From contig CALCHN010000027.1 in assembly GCA_937901255.1 (NCBI GenBank), positions 62,001 to 126,000 on the forward strand: a stretch of 64,000 nucleotides of DNA, in the 5' to 3' direction. The translations under genes were made by a program, and so were the position numbers. The notes under the pieces are model-generated. The model was not told where the DNA came from. It was given only the letters and a program-made list of their open reading frames with translations, and did not search any database. This DNA is from an uncultured Flavobacteriales bacterium. GTDB lineage: Bacteria > Bacteroidota > Bacteroidia > Flavobacteriales_E > Vicingaceae. The first letter of the stretch is position 1, and every line of letters starts with the position of its first letter. Of the stretch, positions 42,488-51,651 are shown piece by piece.

Positions 42488-43777
42488 TTATTTGTTAAAC
42501 AAGAAAACCAAGTCTAATACTGGTGATGAATGAGTATAGGAAAACAATACACTTTTAGATGAAAAATCATAAGCTGTTATGGTGTTTCCGTCAACCACAT
42601 AAAGTTCGTTAGAGAAAGCATCATATTTAATTTTATTAGCATTAACTCCATTTAAATAAGGTAATGTTGAATGCGAATTAGCATTAACTAACACTAAATT
42701 TCCGTTTTGAGCAATTAAATAAACTCCTGTACTAATTTCTTCTGCATCTAAAATTGTTCCTACTGAGAGGTTAAAAGGAGTGCTTTTTGTATTAAGTTGA
42801 GCATCATAAATTTGTATTTTACCATCATTGGTATTGTAATCATTGGCTAATAATACTGCTTTGTTTGGTGCAAAAGCAAAAATTTCAACCACATCCTCTG
42901 TTAGTTGTAACTGATGAACAAACCCTCCAGAGTTGGTCCAATAGCTTGTAATATATCTGGTATTGTTTCCTATGGCTTTTTCTTCAGAAATGAAAACATT
43001 ATCGTGAACTAAACCATTTTCGGGGAAATAGCTTGTTTGAACATTTGAAAAGTAAGTAGGACTTCCATTAGAATTGTAGGCTCTGATTTCACCGTTTCTT
43101 ATACCTACGTACAATTCTTTATCGTGAAAAAACACATTGGTATAATAAGGAACCGATGAATTTGCATTATTAATGCTCCACGCTTGGTTTCCAGTAGCTA
43201 CATCGTAAGCCATAATTTTTCCATTATATTCTCCAACAGTTATTAATTGTTGACCATAAGAGTTGGCGGCTCCACCTAAAAAATCGGAGTTTACCGTTTT
43301 AAATAAGTTAGCACTATTCCCATTTAGCTCGTAAATAGAAGTTGAGCTTCCTGAGTTATCGTAAAAAAATATGCCTGTTCTCGTTCTTGGGATTTCGCCA
43401 TAAGAAATATTAATGTATTTACTGGTTGTATTGTTGCCATCACTTGCTTGGATGCTAAAGTAATATTGCCCCGATGGCATGTGTAAATCATTAAAAAAAT
43501 AAGGGTCGTTAAAAGAAAAAGTTTTGTCGTTTGGAGTATGAGTAATGGTAGGTAAAACAGGAATGTCGTTACTATTTCTTAAGGAAATTGAAACGCTTTT
43601 AATAGTGTTGTTGTCACTAACCGAGCCAGTTATAAAAACAGTGTCGTTACCATTTATTTGCTGATTATTATAAGGGGAAGAAATAGAAATTCTAGGAACT
43701 TGTTCATCCGTAATTTTTTCGCAAGAACTCAAAAAAATTAAGAAACTTAACAATAATAATATGGCTATTCTATTCAT
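42488..43777 (-). CDS. Lipoprotein with Ig-like N-terminus and PQQ-like propeller
   Basis: 429 residues. Start taken at the Met before NRIAILLLLSFLIFLSSCEK, giving a lipoprotein signal with lipobox LSSC, rather than the longer frame from 43816. About residues 25-120 look like an Ig/bacterial-repeat domain (ISSPYNNQQINGNDTVFITG), then a propeller of about seven blades with repeated GEYNGKIMAYDVATGNQAW-type units. Cell-surface or periplasmic; ligand unknown. It follows the terminator of the cluster upstream, so it may be separately transcribed. Confidence 0.75.
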   Translation of the reverse strand: MNRIAILLLLSFLIFLSSCEKITDEQVPRISISSPYNNQQINGNDTVFITGSVSDNNTIKSVSISLRNSNDIPVLPTITHTPNDKTFSFNDPYFFNDLHMPSGQYYFSIQASDGNNTTSKYINISYGEIPRTRTGIFFYDNSGSSTSIYELNGNSANLFKTVNSDFLGGAANSYGQQLITVGEYNGKIMAYDVATGNQAWSINNANSSVPYYTNVFFHDKELYVGIRNGEIRAYNSNGSPTYFSNVQTSYFPENGLVHDNVFISEEKAIGNNTRYITSYWTNSGGFVHQLQLTEDVVEIFAFAPNKAVLLANDYNTNDGKIQIYDAQLNTKSTPFNLSVGTILDAEEISTGVYLIAQNGNLVLVNANSHSTLPYLNGVNANKIKYDAFSNELYVVDGNTITAYDFSSKSVLFSYTHSSPVLDLVFLFNK

Positions 43778-43815
43778 CATAATCAGAGTAAAATTAATGC
43801 TTTTTATTATAAACA

Positions 43816-43847
43816 AAAAAGCAAGTGCTAAAAAACACTTGCTTTTT
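43816..43847 (-). terminator. Rho-independent terminator of the envelope-protein operon
   Basis: AAAAAGCAAGTG (43816-43827) and CACTTGCTTTTT (43836-43847): perfect 12-bp stem ending in a T tract when read on the minus strand. It lies 25 bases after the stop of the 214-residue gene. Confidence 0.9.
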
Positions 43848-43872
43848 GAATTTTTGTAATAGGTGGTAAAAT

Positions 43873-44517
43873 TTATTTACTACCTCCTATTCTAATTCCA
43901 ATCTTTAATGCAAGTCTTAAATCCACAGGAATTTCATTTCCGATGTATGGAGTATAATCACTTTCATTAAATTGTTCATCAGATAAATCTTCAGCAAAAG
44001 AATCGCTATATTTAACATTGTTCACTAAAAATTTTCCAACTCCAAAGGTAGCTTCTAAAAATAAAGCACCTTTAGTTTGCCATTTGTAGCCTGCTAATGC
44101 ACCTAAGCCAAATGCAGAAGTTGAAACATCTGTTTTTCCTATAATTATAGTATTGGCGTCATTAGGATCTTGAACAGCATAAGCATTATCTTTTGCATTG
44201 GAGCTTCTGTACTTACCGTAAACACCAATATAGATTCCATCGTTTCCTTTGTTGGGAGTTGCATAAAATTTATACTCAGGTACGATGTTCATTTCTGAAT
44301 ATTTTTCTACATCTCCATAAAGTGATTTGCCATCTGCAAACATATTATCTGATGCAAAATTGATGTTTACACCTATGGAGTTATTACTGTTCATTAGGTA
44401 ATCGTATCCAATTCCATATCTAGAAAAAGCAAAACCTAAAACATCAGTACTTATGTCATGCTGTGCTTTAAGTCCTAATCCTGAGAACAATAAAGCTACT
44501 AATATTAATTTTTTCAT
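43873..44517 (-). CDS. Outer-membrane beta-barrel-like protein
   Basis: 214 residues with signal peptide MKKLILVALLFSGLGLKAQ. The body alternates amphipathic strands (GYDYLMNSNNSIGVNINFAS, GIYIGVYGKYRSSNAKD, GALAGYKWQTKGALFLEATF) and ends LALKIGIRIGGSK, in keeping with a small eight-stranded barrel of the OmpW or DUF3575 style. Last gene of the envelope cluster. No specific family is certain. Confidence 0.7.
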   Translation of the reverse strand: MKKLILVALLFSGLGLKAQHDISTDVLGFAFSRYGIGYDYLMNSNNSIGVNINFASDNMFADGKSLYGDVEKYSEMNIVPEYKFYATPNKGNDGIYIGVYGKYRSSNAKDNAYAVQDPNDANTIIIGKTDVSTSAFGLGALAGYKWQTKGALFLEATFGVGKFLVNNVKYSDSFAEDLSDEQFNESDYTPYIGNEIPVDLRLALKIGIRIGGSK

Positions 44518-44544
44518 CTGTATATAGTTTAGTTAATTGTTTAA

Positions 44545-45501
44545 TTACCAAAGAGATTTATAGATAACGGTATCTGGTTGACCATTTCCGTAGGCTACTC
44601 CTATGTCTCTAATTGCCTGAATCATTTCGCTTTTTTGTTCTTGGTCTTTTAAGATATATTTCCATTCTCTTGCATCAAGTTCTTTAACTCTAGCTTCAAT
44701 TTTACTCATTAACGCTTTTACTTGACTAAAACAAGCTGTTTGAGGTTCGATAGTAGCTAAAATTGCTCCTGCTTTTTCTGCTGCTTCAATATCTTGAGCA
44801 GCATTCCAAATAGTTTGAGCTTCTTGTAATTTCAATTTACAATCTCTTTCAATTTTCTTTAAATAAATTGGTTCTACAGCTTTCATACTTTTTTCAAAGC
44901 ATTCATCACAAGCATCTGGAACGCTACTTAATAAGAAAATAGCTTCCTCAAATTGATTTTGAGCTTCTAAGTTTTTAGCTTTTTTAATGATTAAATCACA
45001 GTTGTTGTTGTAATAATCAATGATTTTAGCTTTACCTTCTTTAATAAATGCTTGAACTTCTGGATGGGCAGGTTTAATCATTTTAATACCAGACATATAT
45101 GCCTTAGTTTCATTTACACCTGTTCCTTTAACAGTTATCGTTTTACTTGCAAAAGCAGTTCCTTCAAAACCATCACCAATATAAAGAGTTACGTCTAGGG
45201 TATAGGCATGCATAGTTGGTGGACCAGGAAGTATGTCTTTTGAAGCAACAGTGATGTTGGCAGAAATAACAAATCTGGAGTTGAATGGACTAGCTGAAAT
45301 ACCATTTTTGGTAATTACTTCTTTTAATTTATTAGTAAGCATGTTTTTTGCACTACTTGGCATTCCTTCAATTTGCTCAGGAACCCAAGCAGTAAGCATT
45401 AATCTGCTCATTTCTGAATCTGTTGCTTTTGATTGAGCAAAAGCATTACTACTGATGAATAACATGGTTATTGACATCAATAAAAAGTTTAATTTTTTCA
45501 T
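44545..45501 (-). CDS. Exported TPR-like protein of the envelope cluster
   Basis: 318 residues with signal peptide (MKKLNFLLMSITMLFISSNA). The first half (SKATDSEMSRLMLTAWVPEQ ... RFVISANITVASKDI) is beta-rich; the second half is helical with paired cysteines (SVPDACDECFEKS) and TPR-like spacing (AKNLEAQNQFEEAIFLL). The pattern of an N-terminal sensor-like domain plus a TPR tail is seen in cell-envelope lipoprotein complexes. Not recognised. Spaced 27-33 bases from its neighbours, in one operon with them. Confidence 0.65.
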   Translation of the reverse strand: MKKLNFLLMSITMLFISSNAFAQSKATDSEMSRLMLTAWVPEQIEGMPSSAKNMLTNKLKEVITKNGISASPFNSRFVISANITVASKDILPGPPTMHAYTLDVTLYIGDGFEGTAFASKTITVKGTGVNETKAYMSGIKMIKPAHPEVQAFIKEGKAKIIDYYNNNCDLIIKKAKNLEAQNQFEEAIFLLSSVPDACDECFEKSMKAVEPIYLKKIERDCKLKLQEAQTIWNAAQDIEAAEKAGAILATIEPQTACFSQVKALMSKIEARVKELDAREWKYILKDQEQKSEMIQAIRDIGVAYGNGQPDTVIYKSLW

Positions 45502-45534
45502 AAGTAAAAATTTATAGTTTAATTGGTATATTTA

Positions 45535-46479
45535 TTATTTACCACCAAGAATAATAGTGGCTCTTCCTAAGCCTTTAACAACTACTTTGTTTGGAACTCC
45601 TAACCCTTCTAGGTATTTGCTTAATTCTCTAGCAAAACCTCTTGTATCTAAGGCTCTTCCTTTTGCATTATAAAGTGGCATTCTCACTTGTTCAAAAGTC
45701 ATCATGTTTTCTGTTACATCAAGTACGCTAAAGCGGTTTTTAACTGTATTAGCAGCCATCCAATCTTCAATTACATAAGACAATTCATCTCCATTTACTT
45801 CAGATTCTAAGTCAAATTCTGAATCACTCCATTTTTGGATTTTAACAATTACTTCTCTTCCATTTTCAAACATATCGTCAAAATGAGTTTGCAATGAAGC
45901 GTTAAAATTATCAATATGAGCAGTTACTGCTTCTTGTAATAAAACAGGTGTTTCTGCTGTAAATGATGGAGCACCTGTTCCTTGAGCACCTGCAATTTGT
46001 TTGTCTGTATAGGCATCTAATCCTTGTAGAATAAAGGTTACCGATTTTTTTGGGCCAGTAGTATTTACTGTCCAAGTTAACTGCATTATAATATCTGCTT
46101 TAGCTACTTTTTTAAGTTTGTCCATAGGAGTTTCCTCAACATCACTACCGGTTTCTTTTGATGTCATCATGTTGTCTTCAGCAGCGTTAGATTCTAATGT
46201 TTTTAACACAGATTCTAAGTTTTTTAATGGAAAACCTCTTTCTGTCATCATATTATTGATGGCACTAATTACTAAAAGTACATCTGTATCTTCTTGCAAT
46301 GCTTTTTTATAATCAGGGATTTTTATGGTTGTTCCTTGGTTATCATATTCCATAAAATAACCATTTTTAATACACCAGTTATCACTTGGTACTACCATAA
46401 TGGTTGGTTTTTTAGCTTGTCCGAATGTGGTTGAAATTGTAGCTAAAACAATGCTACAAACTAATAATATTTTTTTCAT
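45535..46479 (-). CDS. Exported protein resembling DUF6175 / LpoB-CsgG-type domains
   Basis: 314 residues. A signal peptide (MKKILLVCSIVLATISTTFG) is followed by KKPTIMVVPSDNWCIKNGYF, a TolB-like beta motif shared with LpoB/CsgG-type lipoproteins, and a mixed alpha/beta body with MTERGFPLKNLESVLKTLES and ADIIMQLTWTVN. The C-terminus has a second small alpha/beta domain (ELSKYLEGLGVPNKVVVKGLG). I associate it with DUF6175, unverified. It sits third in the envelope cluster. Confidence 0.65.
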   Translation of the reverse strand: MKKILLVCSIVLATISTTFGQAKKPTIMVVPSDNWCIKNGYFMEYDNQGTTIKIPDYKKALQEDTDVLLVISAINNMMTERGFPLKNLESVLKTLESNAAEDNMMTSKETGSDVEETPMDKLKKVAKADIIMQLTWTVNTTGPKKSVTFILQGLDAYTDKQIAGAQGTGAPSFTAETPVLLQEAVTAHIDNFNASLQTHFDDMFENGREVIVKIQKWSDSEFDLESEVNGDELSYVIEDWMAANTVKNRFSVLDVTENMMTFEQVRMPLYNAKGRALDTRGFARELSKYLEGLGVPNKVVVKGLGRATIILGGK

Positions 46480-46509
46480 AATGTTATAAATTGTTTTTAG
46501 GGTTATAGG

Positions 46510-47016
46510 TTATTTAATTATTTTATCAGCTATCATTCTATCTTTTAGTTTAGCTCTTTGCACTCTAATGATAACACCATACGTTACTTGGTCTGCATAT
46601 TTTTTTCTTCCTTGAACTACAGAAAAATGCATGTCTGAACCATCTTCTCCAGTAATAAATTCTAAGTATGCGCCTTGATCGGTAAAGAAGGCGTTGAAAT
46701 AGTCTTCATACTTTTCTTGAGCATTTACTTCAAAAATTACTGGTTTAGTATTACAATCTTGTTTACCATTAGTAATGCCTTTAAAAAGTACATCTCTAAC
46801 ACCATTTTTTTTGGCTTGCTCAACAGCGTCTTCTCTATTTCTTCCCATACCCCAAGCTTTTACTGTTTGAGAACCATCCATTTCAACTCCCATACATTCT
46901 GTTTCATATTCGTAATTTCCAGACATACTTCTTTGTGGATCTCCACAAGATTCTAAAGCCGTTGTGATTGCAAAAATTGCTAATGCACTTCCTAATATAA
47001 GTCTTAATTTTTTCAT
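46510..47016 (-). CDS. LPP20-like lipoprotein, paralogue of the next gene
   Basis: 168 residues. Lipobox LESC after a signal (MKKLRLILGSALAIFAITTA). The body YEYETECMGVEMDGSQTVKA then AWGMGRNREDAVEQAKKNGVRDVL follows the LPP20 pattern of a beta strand with a helix rich in A/Q, known from outer membrane proteins including FlgP/FlgT. The next gene upstream (47048-47569) is a clear relative. Envelope location is supported by the lipobox; role unknown. Confidence 0.75.
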   Translation of the reverse strand: MKKLRLILGSALAIFAITTALESCGDPQRSMSGNYEYETECMGVEMDGSQTVKAWGMGRNREDAVEQAKKNGVRDVLFKGITNGKQDCNTKPVIFEVNAQEKYEDYFNAFFTDQGAYLEFITGEDGSDMHFSVVQGRKKYADQVTYGVIIRVQRAKLKDRMIADKIIK

Positions 47017-47047
47017 CTTTTTAAAAGTTAATTTATTTAATATTTAA

Positions 47048-47569
47048 TTAAAATCCAGAGGATAATCCTTTAATAATTCCAGCTTCTTCTAAGTCTTTTC
47101 TTAGTAAATCTACCATTACAGTTACTACAACTCCAATTTTGTATTCTTTACCTACTTTCATAGTAGTAGGCGTTCCATCTCCTGAAGTAGTAACAAACTT
47201 CATATACTTACCATTATCTTTAAAAAAGTCTTCAAAAAACTCTTCTTTTTGTTGTTCTAAAGCTGGGTCGTTAGTTAATGGTTTTTGGTTAGTACAGCCT
47301 TGTGCTCCACCTGCATATCCTTGAAAAATAATTCCATGAACAGCATTTTTCTTAGCTTGGTTAATAGCAATGGTTGCTTTTTTAGAATAAGACCAAACTT
47401 TAATTACTTTGGTTCCTGGTTTCCCTATACCAACACATTCAATTTCGTATCTCCAATTTTCAGTGTCTTTATTTGCCTTTTTTTGTTTGTTAATTTGTGC
47501 GTTTGATGTAAACACAAAAAACAACATAATGGTTGATAGTAAACTTATTTGCTTCATTATTGTTTTCAT
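47048..47569 (-). CDS. LPP20-like exported protein, paralogue of 46510-47016
   Basis: 173 residues; start at 47569 or four codons on (MKQISLL). Signal peptide ending SNA-Q, without a lipobox cysteine. The body WRYEIECVGIGKPGTKVIKV then WSYSKKATIAINQAKKNAVHGIIFQG aligns by eye with the downstream lipoprotein over the whole length, so the two arose by tandem duplication. The C-terminal KIGVVVTVMVDLLRKDLEEA corresponds to the same helix. Probably works together with its lipoprotein partner. Confidence 0.75.
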   Translation of the reverse strand: MKTIMKQISLLSTIMLFFVFTSNAQINKQKKANKDTENWRYEIECVGIGKPGTKVIKVWSYSKKATIAINQAKKNAVHGIIFQGYAGGAQGCTNQKPLTNDPALEQQKEEFFEDFFKDNGKYMKFVTTSGDGTPTTMKVGKEYKIGVVVTVMVDLLRKDLEEAGIIKGLSSGF

Positions 47570-47599
47570 AGTTTTTTTTGATTTTTAAATTTATATAAA

Positions 47600-48919
47600 T
47601 TAATTAATTTGCCTGATTAACATTCCGGGATAATACCCTTTACCTCCTTTAAAATGTGTAAATTCTATATTGTTATCTATTTCTATTGGATTGCCATTTT
47701 CATCTATTGGTTCTTCTCCTGCGGCAAACCGATTATCCCAAATATTTTTTTTATCTACAGTAATAATTCCTTTTCTCTTATAAATTGTTTTTCCTTCACT
47801 ATCAATTACTTGTTCTAACACCTCGTACTTATCTCCTTTTTCTAATCCTTCTTTTAACCCAATTTTAGCACCTAAAGGATCAATACTCACTAAAGGTGAT
47901 TTAGTTCTAAATTTTTCAAATTTACGTTGTAATTTAGCGTAAACAGCATCAACAGATTTTAGCGTAGCGTTTTTAATTATCATGTTTTCATTTTCGGCAT
48001 TTGCACCTAAACCACTTATCAAAGCATTTGCTTTTTGATATCCCACTAATTTTAATTGAAACAACGATGTAGTATCAAAAGCAACTTTCTTTAAGGAATC
48101 TGGATTATTAGCATCCACCCAATAATTTTGATAAAAAACTGCTGATGTTGAATCGTTCCAATTTAATTCATACAAATAAGCTGTTGTCCATATAGAATAG
48201 CCTTGACGAGCTTTTTCGTAAGCTTTTTCAGCAGCTTCAACAGCAACTTCTTTTAAGGCTTGTATGGCAATTTTATCTGCTAATGCTAATGCGGTTTCTT
48301 TTGCTGCTAAAGCAGTTAACTCATTACTTACAAATTTAGAATAACTTACTACTATAAAAGTATTTGGAATTAAATCTTCTCCAGCATCAGCCAACAGGGC
48401 TTGACCTCTTTCTGTAGATGCCGCTAAACTTTGAGATTGAGCAGAAGCATCATACAACCCTCTTTCTTGAATTAAATTCATATTAAAATTCCCTAAAGAA
48501 TCTCTATTGAACCACTTAGCTACAATTTTATTAGCTACTTTGTTTTTTGTAAAATAATTCTCAATTGCTGGAATTAATGCTGCTTCAGCATCTTTTTTAT
48601 TTTCTATAGATGTTATAGCTTCGGGTAAATATTGATAAATATTAATCGATTTATTATCAATAGAATGATTGTTATATTTTTCTGGAAATGGGGCTTCTAA
48701 AAAAGTATTGAGTATAAGGTCTTTTTTTGGAAGTTTTTCATCTTCAATTATCATGGTATGAAGTGAACTCCTACGATAATTAATGATTTCGTTTTTAGAC
48801 TTATCAATTTTTTCTATCTCATTTTTATTTTCAACCTTAGTCGAGTCTTTTGTAATTGCATAAGATTGATTCATCCCAAAAATGAACATTAACGCTAAAC
48901 AGAGTAAAAATTTTATCAT
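47600..48919 (-). CDS. Exported protein, first gene of the envelope cluster
   Basis: 439 residues with signal peptide (MIKFLLCLALMFIFGMNQSYA). It is mostly helical in the middle (AAKETALALADKIAIQALKE with many Ala/Lys), then has a C-terminal beta-rich domain (LKEGLEKGDKYEVLEQVIDS ... FTHFKGGKGYYPGMLIRQIN). Not recognised. A -7 box lies about 30 bases upstream, so it heads the operon that runs to 43873. Confidence 0.7.
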   Translation of the reverse strand: MIKFLLCLALMFIFGMNQSYAITKDSTKVENKNEIEKIDKSKNEIINYRRSSLHTMIIEDEKLPKKDLILNTFLEAPFPEKYNNHSIDNKSINIYQYLPEAITSIENKKDAEAALIPAIENYFTKNKVANKIVAKWFNRDSLGNFNMNLIQERGLYDASAQSQSLAASTERGQALLADAGEDLIPNTFIVVSYSKFVSNELTALAAKETALALADKIAIQALKEVAVEAAEKAYEKARQGYSIWTTAYLYELNWNDSTSAVFYQNYWVDANNPDSLKKVAFDTTSLFQLKLVGYQKANALISGLGANAENENMIIKNATLKSVDAVYAKLQRKFEKFRTKSPLVSIDPLGAKIGLKEGLEKGDKYEVLEQVIDSEGKTIYKRKGIITVDKKNIWDNRFAAGEEPIDENGNPIEIDNNIEFTHFKGGKGYYPGMLIRQIN

Positions 48920-48947
48920 AGAAATATTTGATGTTTTATAAACGGCT

Positions 48948-48955
48948 TCAAATGT
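48948..48955 (-). promoter_or_regulatory. -7 box of the envelope-protein operon
   Basis: TACATTTG read on the minus strand (48955 to 48948), exact TAnnTTTG consensus. Transcription would begin about 48943, 24 nt before the first ATG at 48919. No clear -33 TTTG. Confidence 0.6.
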
Positions 48956-49068
48956 ACAAATAATTATTAAATTGCCTAATTAATAAGTCGTTATCTCATT
49001 TTTTAAAAACAGAAGCGATTTAGCAAACACTATACCAAAAAATTTAAGAAAAATTAAGAAATGAATTT

Positions 49069-50226
49069 TTACATTTCTAAATAGTAAGCCTTTACTCTTG
49101 TTCTAAGATTATAGGCAGAAGCCATTACTTCTCCGTAAGCTCCAGCAGAATATATAGCTATTAAATCTCCTCTTTGCGTTTCGGGTAAGTCTAAGGCTTT
49201 GGCAAAACAATCAGACGATTCGCAGATGGGACCCACAACATCATATCGCTCTGTTTGCTTACTTTGTGAAGTGATATTTGCTATTTTGTGTGTGGCTTGG
49301 TATAGGGCAGGACGAATAAGTTCTGTCATACCAGCATCTACAATAGCAAAGTTGGTTTTAATGCCTTTTTTTACATACAATACTTTGGTAATTAAACTTC
49401 CGCATTGAGCTACAATAGCTCTACCCAACTCAAAATGTAATTGCTGATTCGGACGAAGTTGTAAAACATCATTAAACAGTTTAAAAAAAGTTTTAAAATC
49501 GGGGATATTGTTGGTTTCTGGGTTTTCGTAATCTATTCCCAAACCTCCACCAACATTTATATGTTCAACAATAATATGGTGGTTGTAAAACCACTCCTGA
49601 ATTTCGTTTACTCGCAAACACAAACCTTTAAAAACCGACAAATCTGTTATTTGAGAACCAATATGAAAATGCAACCCGATTAACTTAATATTAGTGAGTT
49701 GTTCTAATGATTTCAATACATCTTCCAACTCCCATAAATTAATTCCAAACTTATTTTCCTCTAAACCTGTAGTTATATAATGGTGTGTTTTGGCGTTTAC
49801 ATTCGGATTAATTCGCAATGCAATAGAAGCGATTTTGTTTTTCTTTTTTGCTAATTCATTAATCACTTCCATTTCTGGGATGGATTCACAATTCAAGCAA
49901 AAAATATCATTGTCTAATGCAATATTTATTTCTTCATCAGATTTTCCTACACCAGCAAAAACAATTTTATCTGATGAAAAATTACATTCTTTAGCTTTTA
50001 GAATTTCATTACCGCTAACACAGTCAGCACCCAAACCATAAGCATTAATTTTTTCTAAAATTTTGTTGTTGGTATTGGCTTTTAAAGCATAATGTACATG
50101 ATAATTATACTTTTTAGCTTCAGAAGTAAGCAATTGTATCGTTTCTTCCAACAAGGAAAGTTGGTAGTAATAAAAAGGTGTTTTTAATTCCTTAAAGTGG
50201 TTTATTTCTGATGGTGTAAAATTCAT
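49069..50226 (-). CDS. lysA: Diaminopimelate decarboxylase
   Basis: 385 residues. PLP-dependent alanine-racemase-fold enzyme making lysine from meso-diaminopimelate. The PLP lysine lies in YHVHYALKANTN (about 45-56), and GLHFHIGSQI and NVGGGLGIDYE are present. The last strand has the CESSDCFAK substrate loop and the GAYGEVMAS end. One base overlap with the lysC stop (coordinate 50226) means a coupled lysine-pathway operon. Confidence 0.95.
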   Translation of the reverse strand: MNFTPSEINHFKELKTPFYYYQLSLLEETIQLLTSEAKKYNYHVHYALKANTNNKILEKINAYGLGADCVSGNEILKAKECNFSSDKIVFAGVGKSDEEINIALDNDIFCLNCESIPEMEVINELAKKKNKIASIALRINPNVNAKTHHYITTGLEENKFGINLWELEDVLKSLEQLTNIKLIGLHFHIGSQITDLSVFKGLCLRVNEIQEWFYNHHIIVEHINVGGGLGIDYENPETNNIPDFKTFFKLFNDVLQLRPNQQLHFELGRAIVAQCGSLITKVLYVKKGIKTNFAIVDAGMTELIRPALYQATHKIANITSQSKQTERYDVVGPICESSDCFAKALDLPETQRGDLIAIYSAGAYGEVMASAYNLRTRVKAYYLEM

Positions 50227-51545
50227 TAGAAAAGGGTGTTGTGTAATGATTGTAATGCTTCTTTTTTTTCTGTAGTGTTTACCAAAACGGATACATTATG
50301 AAAACTTCCTCCGTAAGAAATCATTCTTATAGGAATGTTTTTTAATGCTCCAAAAATTTGCAACGCATATCCTTTACTTTCGGCAATAAAATCTCCTACA
50401 ACACAAATAATGCTTAGGTCTTTATCTACTTCAACGGTTCCAAATTTTTTTAAATCTTGTACAATTTCATTTAAAAACTTGGTGTCGTCAATAGTTACCG
50501 AAACTGCTACTTCCGAAGTGGTAATCATATCAATAGAAGTTTTATAGGTTTCAAAAATTTCAAATACTTTTCTTAAGAACCCGTGAGCCAACAACATTCT
50601 GCCTGATTTAATTTTAATGGCAGTAATCCCATCTTTTGCAGCAATAGCTTTTATCCCTTGTTTTTGAGTTTCATTACAAATAATAGTTCCAGGAGCATCA
50701 GGTTGCATGGTGTTTTTAAGCCTTACGGGAATGTTAGCCAATTTTGCAGGCAGTACACTTGATGGATGTAAAATTTTTGCTCCGAAATAAGCTAACTCTG
50801 CCGCTTCGTCAAAAGATAATCCTGATAAAGGTTTAGTGTTTTCAACCACACGGGGATCATTGTTATGAAAACCATCAATATCTGTCCATATTTGAATTTC
50901 TTTGGCATTGGCAGCAGCACCAATTAATGAAGCTGAATAATCGCTTCCACCTCTTTTTAGGTTGTCAATTTCTCCATAAGTATTTCTGCAAATAAATCCT
51001 TGAGTGATAAATATAGTTGTAGAAGGCTGTGCTTCAAGTTCTTTTTGGAGATGTTCTTTGATGTAAGCGGTATTAGGTTCACCTTCTTCATCAATTCGCA
51101 TAAAATTTAGTGCAGAAACTAAGCTAGATGAGATTTGTTGTTCCTCTAAATAATAGTGAAATAAAGCGGTTGAAAGCATTTCGCCTTGAGCCAATATGGC
51201 TTTTTCTTCAAAAAGAGTGAACATATCTTGTGTAAAAGCCCTCACATAAGAAAAATGAGATTTGATTAATTCCAAACCTTTTTCTTGATAGTTAGATGAA
51301 GCGAAAAACTCTTTTACCACTTGTTCGTAGTTCTTTTCTAATACGTTAATTTGCTCGTTTGCTGCTTCTATATTTTTTTGATACAGATATCCAGCAATTT
51401 CTACCAAACTATTGGTTGTTCCTGCCATAGCAGAAAGTACCACCACTTTTCTTTCGGGAGTATTAATGAGGTTGGCTACTTCTTTCATTCTGGTAGCTGA
51501 ACCTACAGATGTTCCTCCAAATTTTAAGACTAACATATAAAGCAC
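50226..51545 (-). CDS. lysC: Aspartate kinase, lysine-sensitive type
   Basis: 439 residues from 51545 (or three codons later, MLVLKFGG). N-terminal kinase domain with KFGGTSVGS and the central GGSDYSASLIGAA, LGRGGSDYSA equivalent here as KRGGSDYSASL; two ACT-like regulatory segments near the C-terminus (ITAIKIKSGRMLLAHGFLRK and LSIICVVGDFI). No homoserine dehydrogenase domain. Catalyses the first step from aspartate; feedback by lysine is a family property. Confidence 0.93.
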   Translation of the reverse strand: MLYMLVLKFGGTSVGSATRMKEVANLINTPERKVVVLSAMAGTTNSLVEIAGYLYQKNIEAANEQINVLEKNYEQVVKEFFASSNYQEKGLELIKSHFSYVRAFTQDMFTLFEEKAILAQGEMLSTALFHYYLEEQQISSSLVSALNFMRIDEEGEPNTAYIKEHLQKELEAQPSTTIFITQGFICRNTYGEIDNLKRGGSDYSASLIGAAANAKEIQIWTDIDGFHNNDPRVVENTKPLSGLSFDEAAELAYFGAKILHPSSVLPAKLANIPVRLKNTMQPDAPGTIICNETQKQGIKAIAAKDGITAIKIKSGRMLLAHGFLRKVFEIFETYKTSIDMITTSEVAVSVTIDDTKFLNEIVQDLKKFGTVEVDKDLSIICVVGDFIAESKGYALQIFGALKNIPIRMISYGGSFHNVSVLVNTTEKKEALQSLHNTLF

Positions 51546-51651
51546 TTTAATTTGGCGGCAATATTACAAAATTTAATTTGTTATATTTTTAAAAAATTGT
51601 TGAAAATTTAACTTTAGTACTTCCTAATACCTAACAACTAAAGTCTAACAC

